Below, one piece after another: positions 56,517 to 64,000 of a stretch of DNA of 64,000 nt. Position 1 is the first letter of the stretch. Each line of letters starts with the position of its first letter. A program made the translations under genes and the position numbers. The notes under the pieces are model-generated. The model saw only the letters and a list, made by a program, of their open reading frames with translations. It did not search any database and had not been told where the DNA came from. Source of the DNA: Advenella alkanexedens (GTDB taxonomy: Bacteria > Pseudomonadota > Gammaproteobacteria > Burkholderiales > Burkholderiaceae_B); assembly GCF_019132845.1 (NCBI RefSeq), contig NZ_JAHSPR010000006.1:95743-159742 (forward strand), written 5' to 3'.

Positions 56517-59261
56517 ATGAACGCACCGGTCGCCAGACTGCAATCGGTCAGCCTGCGTTATGGCAAAAAGCTGGCCCTGGACAATATCTGCCTGGATATC
56601 CCCGCAGGCATCATGGTGGGACTGATTGGCCCCGATGGAGTGGGCAAATCCAGTCTTTTATCCCTGATTGCCGGTGCCCGCGCCATTCAGTCAGGCCGTG
56701 TTGAGGTATTACAGGGCAGCATGGCCGAAGCGGCACACCGCACCCAAGTCTGTCCCCATATCGCCTACATGCCGCAGGGACTGGGCAAAAACCTCTATCC
56801 CACCCTTTCCATTGAAGAAAACCTGCAGTTTTTCGCCCGCCTGTTCGGTCACAATGAGCAAGAACGACGCAGGCGAATTGATGACCTTACCCGCAGCACC
56901 GGCCTGTATCCGTTTTTATCCCGGCCGGCCGGCAAACTTTCCGGAGGCATGAAACAAAAACTGGGTTTATGCTGTGCGCTCATTCACGACCCCAATTTAT
57001 TGATTCTTGACGAGCCCACGACCGGTGTGGACCCACTTGCCCGCAAACAATTCTGGGACCTCATCAATCGCATCCGGCAAAACCGGCCGCAAATGAGTGT
57101 GATTGTTGCCACCGCCTATATGGAAGAGGCCGATCGCTTCGACTGGCTGATTGCCATGGACGATGGCAAGGTACTGGCCACCGGTACGCCCCATGAATTG
57201 CATGAAAAAACCGACTCCCGTTCTCTTGAGCAAGCTTTCATCAAACTGCTTCCCGAAGAAAAACGGGCCGAACATCATGACATCGTCATTCCACCCTTCA
57301 ATAATGACAATGCGAATATTGCCATTGAAGCGCAAGACTTAACCATGCGCTTTGGCGATTTTGTGGCGGTTGACCATGTCAATTTCCGCATCAGGCAGGG
57401 TGAAATTTTTGGCTTCCTGGGTTCCAACGGCTGTGGCAAGTCAACCACCATGAAAATGCTCACCGGCCTGCTTGAGGCCTCTGAAGGCAAGGCATGGCTG
57501 TTTGGACAAGAAGTCAACCCCAAGGATATCGACACCCGACGTCGGGTCGGCTATATGTCGCAGGCATTTTCCCTTTACACGGAACTCACGGTAAAACAAA
57601 ACCTGGTGTTGCATGCCCGCTTGTTCAAGGTTCCCGAGGCACAAATCCCGGCACGTGTTGAGGCCATGATTCAGCGCTTTGATCTGGGCGATGCCATTGA
57701 TGCACTGCCAGACAACCTGCCCATGGGGGTACGTCAGCGCCTGTCGCTGGCCGTTGCTGTGGTTCACGGCCCCGAATTATTGATCCTTGATGAACCTACC
57801 TCGGGCGTGGATCCCGTTGCACGGGACCTTTTCTGGCAACTCATGATAGACCTGGCCCGCAAGGACGGGGTCACTATTTTTATTTCCACCCACTTCATGA
57901 ATGAGGCCGAACGATGCGACCGGATCTCTTTCATGCATGCGGGCAAGGTTCTGGTTAGCGGTACACCGGCAGAACTGGTGCGCCAACGCGGCACCCAGAC
58001 GCTGGAAGACGCATTTATTGCTTACCTGGAAGATGCGGTTCGTGAGACCGAAACAGGCAAAAGCCCGTCCCCTGCACCAGAACCCGAAACACCGGCCCAG
58101 ACCACCAACCCGGAACCAACCAGAACAAATGGCTTCAGTTTTTCAAGGGCCTTCAGCTATACCCTGCTGGAAACCCTTCAGTTGCAACGTGATCCCGTGC
58201 GCAGAACCCTTGCCCTGCTTGGTACTGCCATCCTCATGTTCATTATGGGTTATGGCATCAGCATGGATGTCGAGGATCTGACCTTTGCCGTCCTGGACCG
58301 TGACCAAACCACCCTAAGCCAAAACTATACGTTGAACCTGGCAGGTTCTCGTTACTTCATTGAAAAGCCGCCCATCAAGGACTATGCCGATCTTGACCGG
58401 CGCATGCGCAGTAACGAAGTGGTGCTGGCCCTGGAAATTCCACCTGGTTTCGCCCGTGATCTCAAACAGGGGAAAAACGTACAGATTGGCGCCTGGATAG
58501 ATGGCGCCAATCCGCAGCGGGCGGAAACCGTTCAAGGTTATGTGCTTGGCATGCATCAGGGCTGGTTGTCTACCATGGCTACCGAGCGACTGGGCATCGA
58601 CCCCGCCAGTACAGTACCGGCCTCCATCCAAACCCGTTTCCGCTATAACCCCGATGTAAAAAGCCTGCCTGCCATGGTACCGGCCGTTATTCCCCTCTTG
58701 CTGCTCATGATTCCGGCCATGCTTTCCGCCCTCTCGGTGGTAAGAGAAAAAGAACTGGGATCAATTATCAATCTTTACGTAACACCCGTTACCCGCAGTG
58801 AATTCCTGCTGGGCAAACAGGTTCCTTACATTATTCTGGGCATGATGAACTTCCTGCTCATGGCTTTTCTGGCCATTACTGTTTTCGATGTCCCCATCAA
58901 GGGTAATTTCCTGGCGCTTTTGCTGGCCGCTTTCCTGTATGTCCTGTTCGCAACCGGCGTGGGCCTGTTTGCCTCCACATTCACGAAAAGCCAGATTGCC
59001 GCCATGTTCTTCACCATGGTCGGCACCTTACTGCCTGCCATCCAGTTTTCGGGACTGCTGAATCCGGTTTCTGCCCTGGAAGGGTTTGCCGCATTCATTG
59101 GCAACATTTTCCCAACCACCTATTTTCTCATGATCAGCCGGGGGATCTTTAACAAGGCACTCGGCTTCCAGGATCTGATCACGTATTACTGGCCCATGCT
59201 GGCCGGTGCCATCGTGATTCTACTGCTGTCCATTATCTTGCTAAAGAAACAGGACACCTGA
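56517..59261 (+). CDS. ABC exporter with two ATPase domains and a membrane domain (RbbA-like)
   Basis: A 914-residue fusion. The first ATPase domain has [17 protein letters not shown] and [10 protein letters not shown]. The second has [17 protein letters not shown] (a degenerate signature) and [10 protein letters not shown]. An ABC-2 membrane domain with six segments follows (about residues 555-910). Length and order match E. coli RbbA, which in E. coli has been reported to bind ribosomes. It is 7 bases after the adaptor gene and 2 before the permease. Confidence 0.93.
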   Translation: MNAPVARLQSVSLRYGKKLALDNICLDIPAGIMVGLIGPDGVGKSSLLSLIAGARAIQSGRVEVLQGSMAEAAHRTQVCPHIAYMPQGLGKNLYPTLSIEENLQFFARLFGHNEQERRRRIDDLTRSTGLYPFLSRPAGKLSGGMKQKLGLCCALIHDPNLLILDEPTTGVDPLARKQFWDLINRIRQNRPQMSVIVATAYMEEADRFDWLIAMDDGKVLATGTPHELHEKTDSRSLEQAFIKLLPEEKRAEHHDIVIPPFNNDNANIAIEAQDLTMRFGDFVAVDHVNFRIRQGEIFGFLGSNGCGKSTTMKMLTGLLEASEGKAWLFGQEVNPKDIDTRRRVGYMSQAFSLYTELTVKQNLVLHARLFKVPEAQIPARVEAMIQRFDLGDAIDALPDNLPMGVRQRLSLAVAVVHGPELLILDEPTSGVDPVARDLFWQLMIDLARKDGVTIFISTHFMNEAERCDRISFMHAGKVLVSGTPAELVRQRGTQTLEDAFIAYLEDAVRETETGKSPSPAPEPETPAQTTNPEPTRTNGFSFSRAFSYTLLETLQLQRDPVRRTLALLGTAILMFIMGYGISMDVEDLTFAVLDRDQTTLSQNYTLNLAGSRYFIEKPPIKDYADLDRRMRSNEVVLALEIPPGFARDLKQGKNVQIGAWIDGANPQRAETVQGYVLGMHQGWLSTMATERLGIDPASTVPASIQTRFRYNPDVKSLPAMVPAVIPLLLLMIPAMLSALSVVREKELGSIINLYVTPVTRSEFLLGKQVPYIILGMMNFLLMAFLAITVFDVPIKGNFLALLLAAFLYVLFATGVGLFASTFTKSQIAAMFFTMVGTLLPAIQFSGLLNPVSALEGFAAFIGNIFPTTYFLMISRGIFNKALGFQDLITYYWPMLAGAIVILLLSIILLKKQDT

Positions 59262-59263
59262 GC

Positions 59264-60388
59264 ATGGCCAATTTTAAAAATATTTATCGGCTGGGTATCA
59301 AGGAGTTCTGGAGTCTCATCAGAGACCCGATCATGCTATTCCTGATTATCTACACCTTTACCGTTTCAGTTTACACCGCAGCCACAGCCATGCCGGAAAC
59401 CCTGCATGGTGCACCGATAGCCATTGTTGATGAGGACCGCTCCCCCTTGTCTGGCCGCATTGTCAGTGCCTTTTTCCCGCCGCGGTTTACGCACCCAGAA
59501 ATGATCTCCATCAATGAAATGGACTCTGGCATGGATGAAGGCCGGTTTACCTTCGCCCTTAATATCCCCCCTGATTTCCAAAAAGACGTGCTGGCCGGTA
59601 AACAACCGGAAATCCAGTTGAATGTGGATGCCACCCGAATGTCACAAGCCTTTACCGGGAGCAGTTATATCCAGCAAATTGTCAACAGCGAAGTCAACGA
59701 ATTTGTCCAAGGCTATAAAGCCACTGAAACTCCCATGGTTGATTTGGCCATACGGATGCGTTTTAATCCAACGCTTGAGCGCTCCTGGTTTGGTTCTTTA
59801 ATGGAAATCATCAACAGCATCACCATGCTTTCCATCATCCTGACCGGTGCCGCACTTATCCGTGAACGTGAACATGGCACCATCGAACACCTTCTGGTCA
59901 TGCCTGTGACACCAGCCGAAATCATGCTCTCCAAAATCTGGTCAATGGGCCTGGTTGTACTGGTCGCATCCGCCTTTTCACTTCAGATCGTTGTCCAGGA
60001 CTGGCTCAGCGTCCCCATTGAGGGCTCAATCCTGCTGTTTCTTGCCGGTGCCTCCCTGCACCTGTTTGCCACCACCTCAATGGGCATATTCATGGCCACA
60101 CTCTCTCGCAATATGCCGCAGTTCGGGCTATTAATGGTGCTGGTACTGCTGCCCTTACAAATGCTTTCAGGTGCCAGTACACCCCGGGAAAGCATGCCGC
60201 AGTTTGTCCAGGACATCATGCTACTGGCGCCTACCACGCACTTTGTCTCACTGGGTCAGGCCATTCTTTATCGTGGTGCAGACTTTCAGGTCGTATGGCC
60301 CCAATTCCTGTCATTGTTTATTATTGGTCTGGTCCTGTTCCTGTTCTCGCTTAACCATTTCCGGAAAATGCTTAGCCAAATGTCCTGA
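59264..60388 (+). CDS. ABC-2-type permease (YhhJ-like)
   Basis: A 374-residue inner-membrane permease of the ABC-2 family with an N-terminal helix, a large periplasmic domain and five C-terminal membrane segments; the REREHGTIEHLLVMP block is typical. It pairs with the membrane half of the RbbA-like protein. Substrate unknown. It is the last gene of the exporter operon and converges with a LysR gene. Confidence 0.92.
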   Translation: MANFKNIYRLGIKEFWSLIRDPIMLFLIIYTFTVSVYTAATAMPETLHGAPIAIVDEDRSPLSGRIVSAFFPPRFTHPEMISINEMDSGMDEGRFTFALNIPPDFQKDVLAGKQPEIQLNVDATRMSQAFTGSSYIQQIVNSEVNEFVQGYKATETPMVDLAIRMRFNPTLERSWFGSLMEIINSITMLSIILTGAALIREREHGTIEHLLVMPVTPAEIMLSKIWSMGLVVLVASAFSLQIVVQDWLSVPIEGSILLFLAGASLHLFATTSMGIFMATLSRNMPQFGLLMVLVLLPLQMLSGASTPRESMPQFVQDIMLLAPTTHFVSLGQAILYRGADFQVVWPQFLSLFIIGLVLFLFSLNHFRKMLSQMS

Positions 60389-60457
60389 AGTTATCTTGCC
60401 CTTGACCTGATGACGGTGGCAGATGACTTGTTCAGACCCGCCACAACGCGACCGGAC

Positions 60458-61315
60458 TCAGACTGTATTTTCAAACTGGGTCCGCAACATTTCAAAAATA
60501 TGCAAAACCAATGGATTGATCGTGTCTTTGCGCGTCAACAAACGGTACGTCACCAAAGGTAATGCCGGCAAACCCTCCGACTCGGCCAAAACCCTCATAT
60601 CAGGCCCCAGAAACTCGACACTGCGGGCCGTTACACCCAACCCGGCCCGAACAGCCGCCTTGATCCCCGCCAAAGAGGGGGCCAGATAGTTAATACGCCA
60701 TTGCGTCTGGCTTTGCGCAAGTGCAGTTAATGCAAGTCGCCGGAAAATACTGGGTTCATCCGCCAGAATCAAAGGCAAAGTAGCGCCCCGGCTAAAAGGA
60801 AAATCCGCCGCGCATATCCACACCGTTGGAGAGGTACGCACCACAAAACTGCTCAATCCCGGTGCATCGCGTGTGGAAATGGTCATGTCTATATCACCGG
60901 AGGCCAGCAAGTCCATCAAGGCGGGACTGCGGTCAACCTGGATATCCAGCTTCACTTTAGGTGCATGACGCGCTATATGGGTAAGCACGATTGGCAAAAT
61001 CGTATCCGCCACATCAAAGGTCGCGCCAAAACGGATATGCCCTTCCACTTGCTGCTGCCCCAGTGTGCGCAAGACCTCATCATTGATCGCCAGTAAACGC
61101 CGCGCATACATGGCCAGTTGTTTGCCTTGAGCCGTCAGTTCCCGGTGCCTGCCCCGTTTCTCAAATAACGGATACCCGATCTGGGATTCCAGTCTTTGCA
61201 TTTGCTGGCTGATGGCCGATTGTGTCTTGAACAATACGGCTGCCGCACCGGAAAATGTATTAGTTTTTTCGACAGTAACCAGCGTGCGCAATAAACCCAG
61301 ATCCAGGTTATTCAT
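60458..61315 (-). CDS. LysR-family regulator
   Basis: A 285-residue LysR protein with an N-terminal winged helix (NTFSGAAAVLFKTQSAISQQ) and a substrate-binding domain. It is divergent from the cupin/rhodanese genes across 144 bases and is their likely controller. The shared gap carries a palindromic site at 61369-61383. Confidence 0.9.
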   Translation of the reverse strand: MNNLDLGLLRTLVTVEKTNTFSGAAAVLFKTQSAISQQMQRLESQIGYPLFEKRGRHRELTAQGKQLAMYARRLLAINDEVLRTLGQQQVEGHIRFGATFDVADTILPIVLTHIARHAPKVKLDIQVDRSPALMDLLASGDIDMTISTRDAPGLSSFVVRTSPTVWICAADFPFSRGATLPLILADEPSIFRRLALTALAQSQTQWRINYLAPSLAGIKAAVRAGLGVTARSVEFLGPDMRVLAESEGLPALPLVTYRLLTRKDTINPLVLHIFEMLRTQFENTV

Positions 61316-61368
61316 AGGGAATAGTAATATGAAAAATCATTAATAAAAGAAAATACAGGATTGTATCC

Positions 61369-61383
61369 ATTAGGATAGCTAAT
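61369..61383 (+). promoter_or_regulatory. Candidate LysR operator
   Basis: ATTAG and CTAAT form a perfect inverted repeat with a 5-base centre, a 15-base site of the T-N11-A kind in the divergent promoter region. Confidence 0.5.
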
Positions 61384-61459
61384 ATATTAACCAAGAATTT
61401 TAATTAGTCAATGTACGGGGAAATTACTATACTTTATAAAAATCACAGGAGAACCGCTC

Positions 61460-62047
61460 ATGAACAACAACAATGGCAAACAAAATGCCATCAACGCTTT
61501 TATCACACTGGCCAAACAGCAAACAACACCGGAACCCAATCGTCAAGGCCTGGAATCCGTGCGTGAAGGCCTGATCAAACTGGCCGCCCATAAAGACTGG
61601 TGGTCAGAAGCAGACTATCCCGCACCCGAAGGCGAAGAGTTGCAAGCCCGCTATTTAATTCATTCAGAACCTGACAACAGCTTTGCCCTGTATCTAAATG
61701 TGATGAAGCCTGGCAAAAAAATCGTGCCGCATAACCATACAACGTGGGCCTGTATTGCTGCCGTAGAAGGCACCGAAAGCAACTATTTGTACGACCGTAC
61801 CGATGATGGCAGCATTAGCGGAAAAGCAACGCTCGTTCAAACTGCCATTAAAAGCATAGGTCCCGGTGAAGGAATCGCCTTAATGCCTGACGACATTCAT
61901 GCCGTTCGCATTGAAGACAGCCAGATCCGCCACCTGCATATGTATGGCAAGGCACTGGAAACACTTACCGAAAGACTGGCCTTTGATGTGGAAAACAATA
62001 CCTGCAAAATCATGGATATCGGTGTCAAAACCCGTCAGGGCAACTGA
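61460..62047 (+). CDS. Cysteine-dioxygenase-like cupin
   Basis: A 195-residue iron cupin resembling thiol dioxygenases, which oxidise cysteine or 3-mercaptopropionate to the sulfinate. Metal ligands are His91 and His93 (PHNHTTW) and a third His (147 or 158/160). Cys98 sits five residues after His93 and Tyr162 follows HLHMY, the same spacing as the Cys93 and Tyr157 pair that crosslink in mammalian cysteine dioxygenase; many bacterial enzymes have Gly there. AGGAG lies before the ATG. It is followed by a rhodanese protein gene. Confidence 0.75.
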   Translation: MNNNNGKQNAINAFITLAKQQTTPEPNRQGLESVREGLIKLAAHKDWWSEADYPAPEGEELQARYLIHSEPDNSFALYLNVMKPGKKIVPHNHTTWACIAAVEGTESNYLYDRTDDGSISGKATLVQTAIKSIGPGEGIALMPDDIHAVRIEDSQIRHLHMYGKALETLTERLAFDVENNTCKIMDIGVKTRQGN

Positions 62048-62091
62048 ACCCGACAGCTCCATTCACGTCCAGCCTCACCGCTATTTAAACA

Positions 62092-63726
62092 ATGAAAACA
62101 ATCGATGCCAAACTGCTGAAAAGCTGGATTCATGATGAACATGAAATCGCCGTACTGGATATCCGTGAACACGGCCAATACGGCGAGAACCACCTTTTCT
62201 TTGCTGTTTCTTTACCCTATAGTGTGCTTGAACTTCGCGTCGGGAGACTTGTCCCTCGTAAAAACACGCGTATTGTTATTTACGCAGACCATACCGGTGA
62301 AGCAGTCGTGAAGGCTGCTGCCAGGGCTTTACAACGACTGGGCTATACGCATGTTCATATCCTGCAAGGAGGCATCCAGGCTTGGCAAGCAGCTGGATAC
62401 GCCACCTTTGCCGGGGTCAATTTACCCAGTAAAACGTTTGGAGAACTGGCAGAACACATTTACCAAACGCCGCATATCAGCGCCAGGCAATTGCATGAAC
62501 GGATACAATCCGCACCGGCAAGCCTGGTAATCCTGGATGGCCGACCCATACCGGAATACCGGAAAATGAACATACCGGGATCCATCTGCTGTCCTAACGG
62601 AGAGCTTGCCCTGCGCGCCCGTCAAATCGCCCCTGATCCCTCAACAACCATCATCATCAATTGTGCGGGGCGTACACGCAGCATTATCGGTGCCCAGACC
62701 CTGATCAATCTTGGCATTCCCAACCCCATTTATGCACTTGAAAACGGCACCCAGGGGTGGTATTTGTCAGGCTATGAACTGGAGCACCAGTCAAACAGGC
62801 TTTATCCGGAAAAAATCAACCCGGAATTACTTGCCGAAGCCAGACAAAGCGCACATCATCTGATCCAACAATTCGAGCTACAAAGCATTTCATGCCAGCA
62901 ATTAAAAATCTGGCAAGAAGAAACAAATCGCACAACATACCTGTTTGATGTGCGTACCGCCCAGGAATTTGAGGAAAGCCGGTTATCATCCGCTATACGG
63001 CATGCCCCAGGAGGGCAGTTGATTCAGGCAACCGACGAATATATTGGCGTCAGGAAGGCCCGCATCGTTTTAGCCGATTTTGACCAGGTCAGGGCACCTG
63101 TTATCGCCAGCTGGCTCAAACAGCTGGGCTGGGAGGTCTATCTATTGCCAGAAACCGATAAATTGGCAACATTAGCGGTACCAATGGATGAAGCCCTTGC
63201 CTTGGTACATCCCCAAACACTTTCTCCCCAGGAAACCATTAACTTCATCAAACAGTATCCTCAAGCAAGTATCCTGGACAGCAGATCCAGTATGCAGTTC
63301 CGTTCTGTTCATTTAAAGCAAGCGCAGTGGGTCATTCGTCCCACCTTGTTCAAACATGTTCCGCTTGATAAACAAACGCCTGTCCTGTTACTGGGTACGG
63401 GCGATGATATAACGGCATTATTGGCCACTGATATGGTCAATGCAGGGTATCAGAATATTCAGCAGACAATATTTGACCCTTCTGTTTTTGAGGTGGCTGG
63501 CCTAAGCCTGGAAAAACAAAGCAACAACCCACCCGATGCGGAATGTATTGATTTCCTGTTTTTTGTACATGACAGACATCACGGCAACAAAGAGGCTGCC
63601 AGAAAATATCTGGAATGGGAAACCAATCTTGTATTGCAAATTGATGAAGAAGAAAGAGATACTTTTCGTTTATTATCATTGCCAGCAAACAGCAAACAGC
63701 AAACCTTCAAAGTTACGGTGGGGTAA
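62092..63726 (+). CDS. Four-domain rhodanese-like sulfurtransferase
   Basis: A 544-residue protein of four successive rhodanese-like domains (about 1-105, 125-235, 265-360 and 380-475) and a C-terminal extra region. Only domain 2 has the catalytic Cys (191, in CAGRTRS). The active-site loop has Asp in domain 1 (YADHTG) and domain 3 (LADFDQ), and no Cys in domain 4 (LGTGDD). It appears to be one working site with three non-catalytic domains. It follows the cupin gene by 44 bases with a divergent LysR regulator; the set probably serves organic-sulfur oxidation or sulfane-sulfur handling. Confidence 0.85.
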   Translation: MKTIDAKLLKSWIHDEHEIAVLDIREHGQYGENHLFFAVSLPYSVLELRVGRLVPRKNTRIVIYADHTGEAVVKAAARALQRLGYTHVHILQGGIQAWQAAGYATFAGVNLPSKTFGELAEHIYQTPHISARQLHERIQSAPASLVILDGRPIPEYRKMNIPGSICCPNGELALRARQIAPDPSTTIIINCAGRTRSIIGAQTLINLGIPNPIYALENGTQGWYLSGYELEHQSNRLYPEKINPELLAEARQSAHHLIQQFELQSISCQQLKIWQEETNRTTYLFDVRTAQEFEESRLSSAIRHAPGGQLIQATDEYIGVRKARIVLADFDQVRAPVIASWLKQLGWEVYLLPETDKLATLAVPMDEALALVHPQTLSPQETINFIKQYPQASILDSRSSMQFRSVHLKQAQWVIRPTLFKHVPLDKQTPVLLLGTGDDITALLATDMVNAGYQNIQQTIFDPSVFEVAGLSLEKQSNNPPDAECIDFLFFVHDRHHGNKEAARKYLEWETNLVLQIDEEERDTFRLLSLPANSKQQTFKVTVG

Positions 63727-63798
63727 ACCACCCCGTCAGGCTTTGCCTGCCACCCCTCCACAATTTTTATGCCTGCCATTAGCGCCTTCCTCCTCGTT

Positions 63799-63823
63799 CC
63801 CATGCTCCGTGGTAACGCATGGG
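63799..63823. repeat. Small inverted repeat
   Basis: CCCATGC and GCATGGG enclose an 11-base centre in the gap between the rhodanese gene and the rRNA operon. The sequence around it (TCGTTCCCATGCTCC) resembles dispersed repeats of other proteobacteria. There is no T run. Confidence 0.4.
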
Positions 63824-63881
63824 CCTATCCTTTGACGCGCTCCATGGCAGCAAAGCGGCCCACGAATCGAGCGGGCAATAA

Positions 63882-63914
63882 AAAAACCCCTTCAGTAGTG
63901 CTGAAGGGGTTTTT
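63882..63914 (-). terminator. rRNA operon terminator
   Basis: A perfect 14-bp stem (AAAAACCCCTTCAG/CTGAAGGGGTTTTT) with a five-base loop and a T run on the minus strand, just downstream of 5S rRNA. Confidence 0.92.
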
Positions 63915-63924
63915 CGTAATAAAG

Positions 63925-64000
63925 AGCCTGACGATGACCTACTTTCACGGATGTCCATCCACTATCATCGGCGCGAAGGCGTTTCACTGTCCTGTTCGGG
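63925..64000 (-). rRNA. rrf: 5S ribosomal RNA, 3' part
   Basis: The minus strand reads a 5S rRNA 3' half ending GTAGGTCATCGTCAGGC, with the conserved CCCGAACAGG of the opposite arm at the window edge. The 5' part lies outside. It is the end of an rRNA operon transcribed leftward. Confidence 0.93.

Overview
The window looks like a chromosome segment of a betaproteobacterium of the order Burkholderiales, probably an Alcaligenaceae-like organism of moderate GC. This is inferred from gene content and order (mltD-gloB-methyltransferase-rnhA near dnaQ and fabI, ttcA-folB-queF, btuB/metH, an ynbAB-like lipid cassette) and from the protein families. No species can be named from the sequence alone. 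Nearly all of the window is ordinary chromosome; the accessory DNA amounts to two decayed insertion-sequence relics.

Layout. 1-631: the tail of a tRNA-Ala and a tandemly duplicated tRNA-Glu/tRNA-Asp pair with terminators. 698-800: the end of an IS3-family element. 0.8-4.8 kb: minus-strand genes for adenine deaminase, a Nudix hydrolase, cardiolipin synthase and a YoaK-like membrane protein. 5-8.4 kb: bioB, a DMT exporter and an MFS transporter with a repetitive tail. 8.5-10.6 kb: peroxiredoxin, universal stress protein, a CxxxxxR phosphatase-like protein and a GNAT enzyme. 10.6-16.6 kb: dnaQ, fabI, mltD, gloB, a methyltransferase, rnhA and two small lipoproteins. 16.7-21 kb: a Fur box, a TonB-dependent siderophore receptor, a methyltransferase with a regulatory domain and a P-loop kinase. 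21-23.2 kb: an AraC regulator divergent from an exported protoglobin and a thioredoxin-like protein. 23.3-26.6 kb: thiM, a methyltransferase, a manganese riboswitch with a TerC exporter, and panD. 26.7-27.3 kb: a TnpB pseudogene with its right-end hairpin. 27.4-29.7 kb: a three-gene phospholipid cassette. 30-34 kb: a small ORF, then a TPP-riboswitch-controlled thiamine-precursor ABC transporter with tenA. 34-44.7 kb: ackA-pta, a SulP transporter, a TANGO2-like protein, a ClC exchanger, a LysR/mmsA pair, an OmpA-like lipoprotein and an XRE regulator. 44.7-51.7 kb: metH divergent from a cobalamin-riboswitch-controlled btuB, then btuF. 51.7-55.3 kb: a flavoprotein reductase, folB, ttcA, queF and a small membrane protein. 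55.4-60.4 kb: a YhiI-RbbA-YhhJ type export operon. 60.5-63.7 kb: a LysR regulator divergent from a thiol-dioxygenase-like cupin and a four-domain rhodanese protein. 63.9-64 kb: the end of an rRNA operon (5S) on the minus strand.

How the genes work together. Cofactor economy is the main theme: three metabolite or metal riboswitches (Mn2+, TPP, cobalamin) each sit in front of a transport gene, and biotin (bioB), thiamine (thiM, tenA, ABC importer), pantothenate (panD), folate (folB), queuosine (queF) and B12 (btuB, btuF, metH) functions are all present. A second theme is envelope and lipid work: cls, the CdsA/PlsC/CDP-alcohol cassette, mltD, lipoproteins and exporters. The parts most worth following up are the exported protoglobin locus, the cupin/multi-rhodanese sulfur locus, the lipid cassette and the two small ORFs. 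No wholly new defence or mobile system was found.
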